Positions 61,501 to 64,000 of a stretch of DNA of 64,000 bases are shown piece after piece (positions within the stretch are counted from its first letter, which is position 1; each line of letters opens with the position of its first letter). This stretch comes from Solanum dulcamara. Taxonomy: Eukaryota > Streptophyta > Magnoliopsida > Solanales > Solanaceae. The DNA lies in contig NC_077245.1 in NCBI RefSeq assembly GCF_947179165.1, forward strand, positions 16,834,740 through 16,898,739, in the 5' to 3' direction. Under the pieces are notes generated by a model. That model saw nothing but the letters and a program-made list of their open reading frames with translations. It was not told the DNA's origin and ran no database searches. The translations under genes were made by a program, and so were the position numbers.

Positions 61501-62034
61501 GGCTTTCCCGAGACAGAAACTCAGAATCCTTTCCCAAGCCCCCATTAACACACACACCAACAGGACACCACCAATATCTGACTCTAAGTTACTAATCTAA
61601 CTTAACCACACATCAGTTGTTCTCTACTTGCTTAACCACGACCTCATACCTACAATACGGACACATTGAGCAATCACAACATAAAAACACAAATGACACC
61701 ACTACAGTATGAAAATTGGTAACACTTGGAGCTCTTGTCTTTTCATATCAATTATTACACAGGATGTGCAAGCTCAATTATGATTACATCAGTTCCTCCA
61801 TCATCACACATATAATCAGAATACACAATCACATTACGTTAGTTCCTCCATCATCACATATATAATCAGAATACACAATCACATCACGAATATAGCATCA
61901 CTCGGACTTTCGATCCTTAACTTGAATTAATTTACACTAATAGACATGATTAATCACAGTTACAACAATTAATTGGTCCTCTTCAGGAACAATAACACAT
62001 ATTTGATCCTCTTATGAACCCACACCCAAATTGT

Positions 62035-62160
62035 TAGTGTATCGACGTGACACCCGATCCAATAGTTAGTATGTGTCGGTGTGACACCCAATTCAATATG
62101 TACTGGCGTGGTACCTGATCCAATATGTACCGGCGTGGTACTCGATCCAACAATCACAAT
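62035..62160. repeat. Tandem repeat of about 27-35 bases in the LTR arm
   Basis: Four variants of TACCGGCGTGGTACTCGATC occur in a row (GTGACACCCGATCC, GTGACACCCAATTC, GTGGTACCTGATCC, GTGGTACTCGATCC). Confidence 0.75.
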
Positions 62161-63496
62161 CACAATCAACAATGAATAGTTCACACACTTTGACAATCAA
62201 GTAACAGGTTCATTGCAAGCAATTGATCACGAATAGTCATTCAATTAGGTTCATTCCATCTTTCCCTATTCACATATATGTATGCAATACTAATAATGCA
62301 GTCCGCAAGCATACATAACAGATACAAAAAAATAAACGATCACCTACAGCTACAAGTAATCGAATGGGTTCATGGCATGAGATTTTTCAACTAAGTCATT
62401 CACAATCACCCTTTATTTCATAATACGCATTACTTAAGTATTTCACACGGATAAGTCAGGATGAACACACACAATTGTTTTCATAAGCCTATCCTTCTAT
62501 GTGCACCAATATCCATTACCCACAAGTCTCAGGATCTTGTTATGACCCAACTATTTTCCAACAATAAATCTCACAAGAATCAACAACCCTCTCAACATGG
62601 ATTATCACGATTGGTATTCAAAGACTAGACCACTAATACTAGTCACAGAAATCATAACTCACACCATACCTTCCTACCCTAAACAACAATAATAATCATT
62701 TAGTCATCCAAACTCAGTACCTGAAGGCCTCAGCATGAAATATTTCATCAATATAAGATATAATATGCGTTAAGAATAGATTTACAACTACTCAATTAAG
62801 AAAATCTAGCCTACCTAGGCATCAAGCAGCTGCAGAAAGATTATAGCACAATCCTCGACTTTCGGAAGAATAAACAATTAAGACAAGACTGAAATTTATG
62901 GATTATAGCCTTTCTCGCGCTAGATTTCCCTTCTTCCCTCCTCTCCAATACTAGAGAAGCATTTTGAGAGTTTCTAGGGTAACCCTCGTCTATTTTGGCA
63001 CTTAAGAGAAGAAAGAAAAAAAATCGCGTCTTTTAATTCTATCCCATTAATTTCGTTATGGCGCATCCCATCCTATTATGACGGCGCTGCTGTGGCGAGA
63101 TCCTTACTACCATGGCGGGATGGTACAGGCCAAGGTCAACTTAGTTCCCAAAATTTTCTCTCTTTCTAAATAACAACGGTTCGGGTCGATTCAATAGATT
63201 CCAATTTAACCATAATCTGTTCTCGAACAATACACAGAGAAGTGAGCATGCGTTGGTTGGGGATTTCTTCGAAACTAATGGAATGACTCATCACGACTCA
63301 GGGAAGGCCACATACCCTGACGCTTAAGCACGTCCTGGGCTAGGAAGAGGAAATAAGGCTACAAAATTTTTCTACTTCACATCATAACTGACCCTGCTAT
63401 GGCAGCATAGGCGAGGCAGAAACCCTGGGTAGTTCTAATATTTGCTAAATAAACAACACAAAATTTAGATTTTGACTTCCTAGATTAACCCCTTTA

Positions 63497-64000
63497 TGTA
63501 ACACCCCTCAAAATTTTTCCTAAGATTCGGACCCTTGTTGTATTCGTGTAGGGTCTAACTCAATTATTTCGAAGTATGTGTGTGAGTTAAGATGAGTCCT
63601 CGAGTAATTGAAAAGTGTTGGAGGTGAGCTGGGGTCCCTAGGACCAAGCTAAGACCAAGAAGGTTCGTTGTGGCTAAGTTTTAGGACGAGTTTGAATGAG
63701 GAGTCGACTTCTAATGACCCTATCTTTTGAGAGACAGAAATATAGGTGTCCCACGACCTATTAAATTAAAGGTCGTCGAGTCTTCTTTCCAACGCCACCA
63801 AGAATGTAAATTTTGGAGTTCGGAGTCGAAAGATATGGCGATCCTAAGATGAACGAGCACAATAGAGATTTTCAGGCCTGGGGTTCAACTACTGGAAATC
63901 TGGGCTTGGCGCCGTAGTGGCGCGATGCGCCACTATCGCGCCAGGAACATGCCTTAGTAGTTTGTCCCCTCGCGCGACGCGCCGCTAAAAGTTGTGTAGG
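63497..64000 (+). mobile_element. Start of another GC-cassette-family LTR, cut by the window end
   Basis: It begins TGTAACACCCCTCAAAA and matches the sense strand of the 28144-30617 LTR: the shared block (about 63705-63850), then GC modules from 63905. It runs off the end of the window, so it may be a solo LTR or the 5' LTR of a complete element. Confidence 0.85.
63905..64000 (+). repeat. GC-rich palindromic cassette array (cut by window end)
   Basis: One long module (CTTGGCGCCGTAGTGGCGCG...) and one short (CGCGCGACGCGCC) are visible. Confidence 0.8.

Larger units (their letters stand above)
61022..63496 (-). mobile_element. LTR arm, minus orientation, truncated at its left end
   Basis: Reverse complement of the preceding arm over much of its length. 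It starts within the LTR at CAGACCCTGCAACCAGAC, a point that lies about 330 bases inside the related LTR at 13102-15476. It contains the near-palindrome TATGCCAAGTGGCATA (61055 region), which marks the turn of the inverted repeat. The exact right border was not settled; another LTR starts at 63497. Confidence 0.6.

Overview
This window is nuclear plant DNA, most likely from a Solanaceae species (Solanum-like). That is an inference. It rests on a plant-only intron-rich gene for a plastid RNA polymerase-associated protein, a SINE with a TS-like 3' end, a short foldback element of a kind I associate with Solanaceae, and families of Ty3 LTRs beginning TGTAACACCCC or TGTAATGACCC. No bacterial operons, CRISPR arrays, rRNA genes or tRNA genes were seen.

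Layout. Bases 1-488 hold the 3' part of a broken F-box/LRR gene. An array of imperfect palindromes (985-1815) and a TGG-rich minisatellite follow. The one intact gene is PAP8/pTAC6 on the minus strand (3178-8981). It has six coding exons, all in phase 0, for 338 residues. Its 3.3-kb fourth intron carries a foldback element and a SINE with an 18-bp target duplication. From 9939 to 64000 the window is almost entirely nested transposable elements. They comprise solo LTRs at 9939-12371, 17180-20620, 33040-34785, 35734-37871, 38055-43063 (with 39327-41638 inside it) and 47782-50966; a full-length Ty3 chromovirus of Tekay/Del type on the minus strand (20634-30617); and a second, badly eroded Ty3 element on the plus strand (45104-56705). 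An older LTR (16196-31951) has the first full-length element and a solo LTR inserted in its own tandem repeat. A Tourist-like element (32936-35474) has captured an exon of mitochondrial translation initiation factor IF-2. A decayed gene for a protein made of about seven near-identical 35-40 residue repeats lies at 43804-44761. It sits between two copies of a segmental duplication that were invaded independently.

How it fits together. Only PAP8 looks functional; it acts in plastid transcription. Everything right of about 10 kb is a record of successive insertions, LTR-LTR recombination leaving solo LTRs, and mutation by C-to-T change. The 1576-codon gag-pol frame of the full-length element has 12 stop codons but no frameshift. 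The most unusual features are the palindromic word arrays found at the same place in several unrelated LTR families, the captured IF-2 exon, and the unrecognised repeat protein.

Limits: all alignments were made by eye. Percent identities, family names below superfamily or clade, and expression are not established here.
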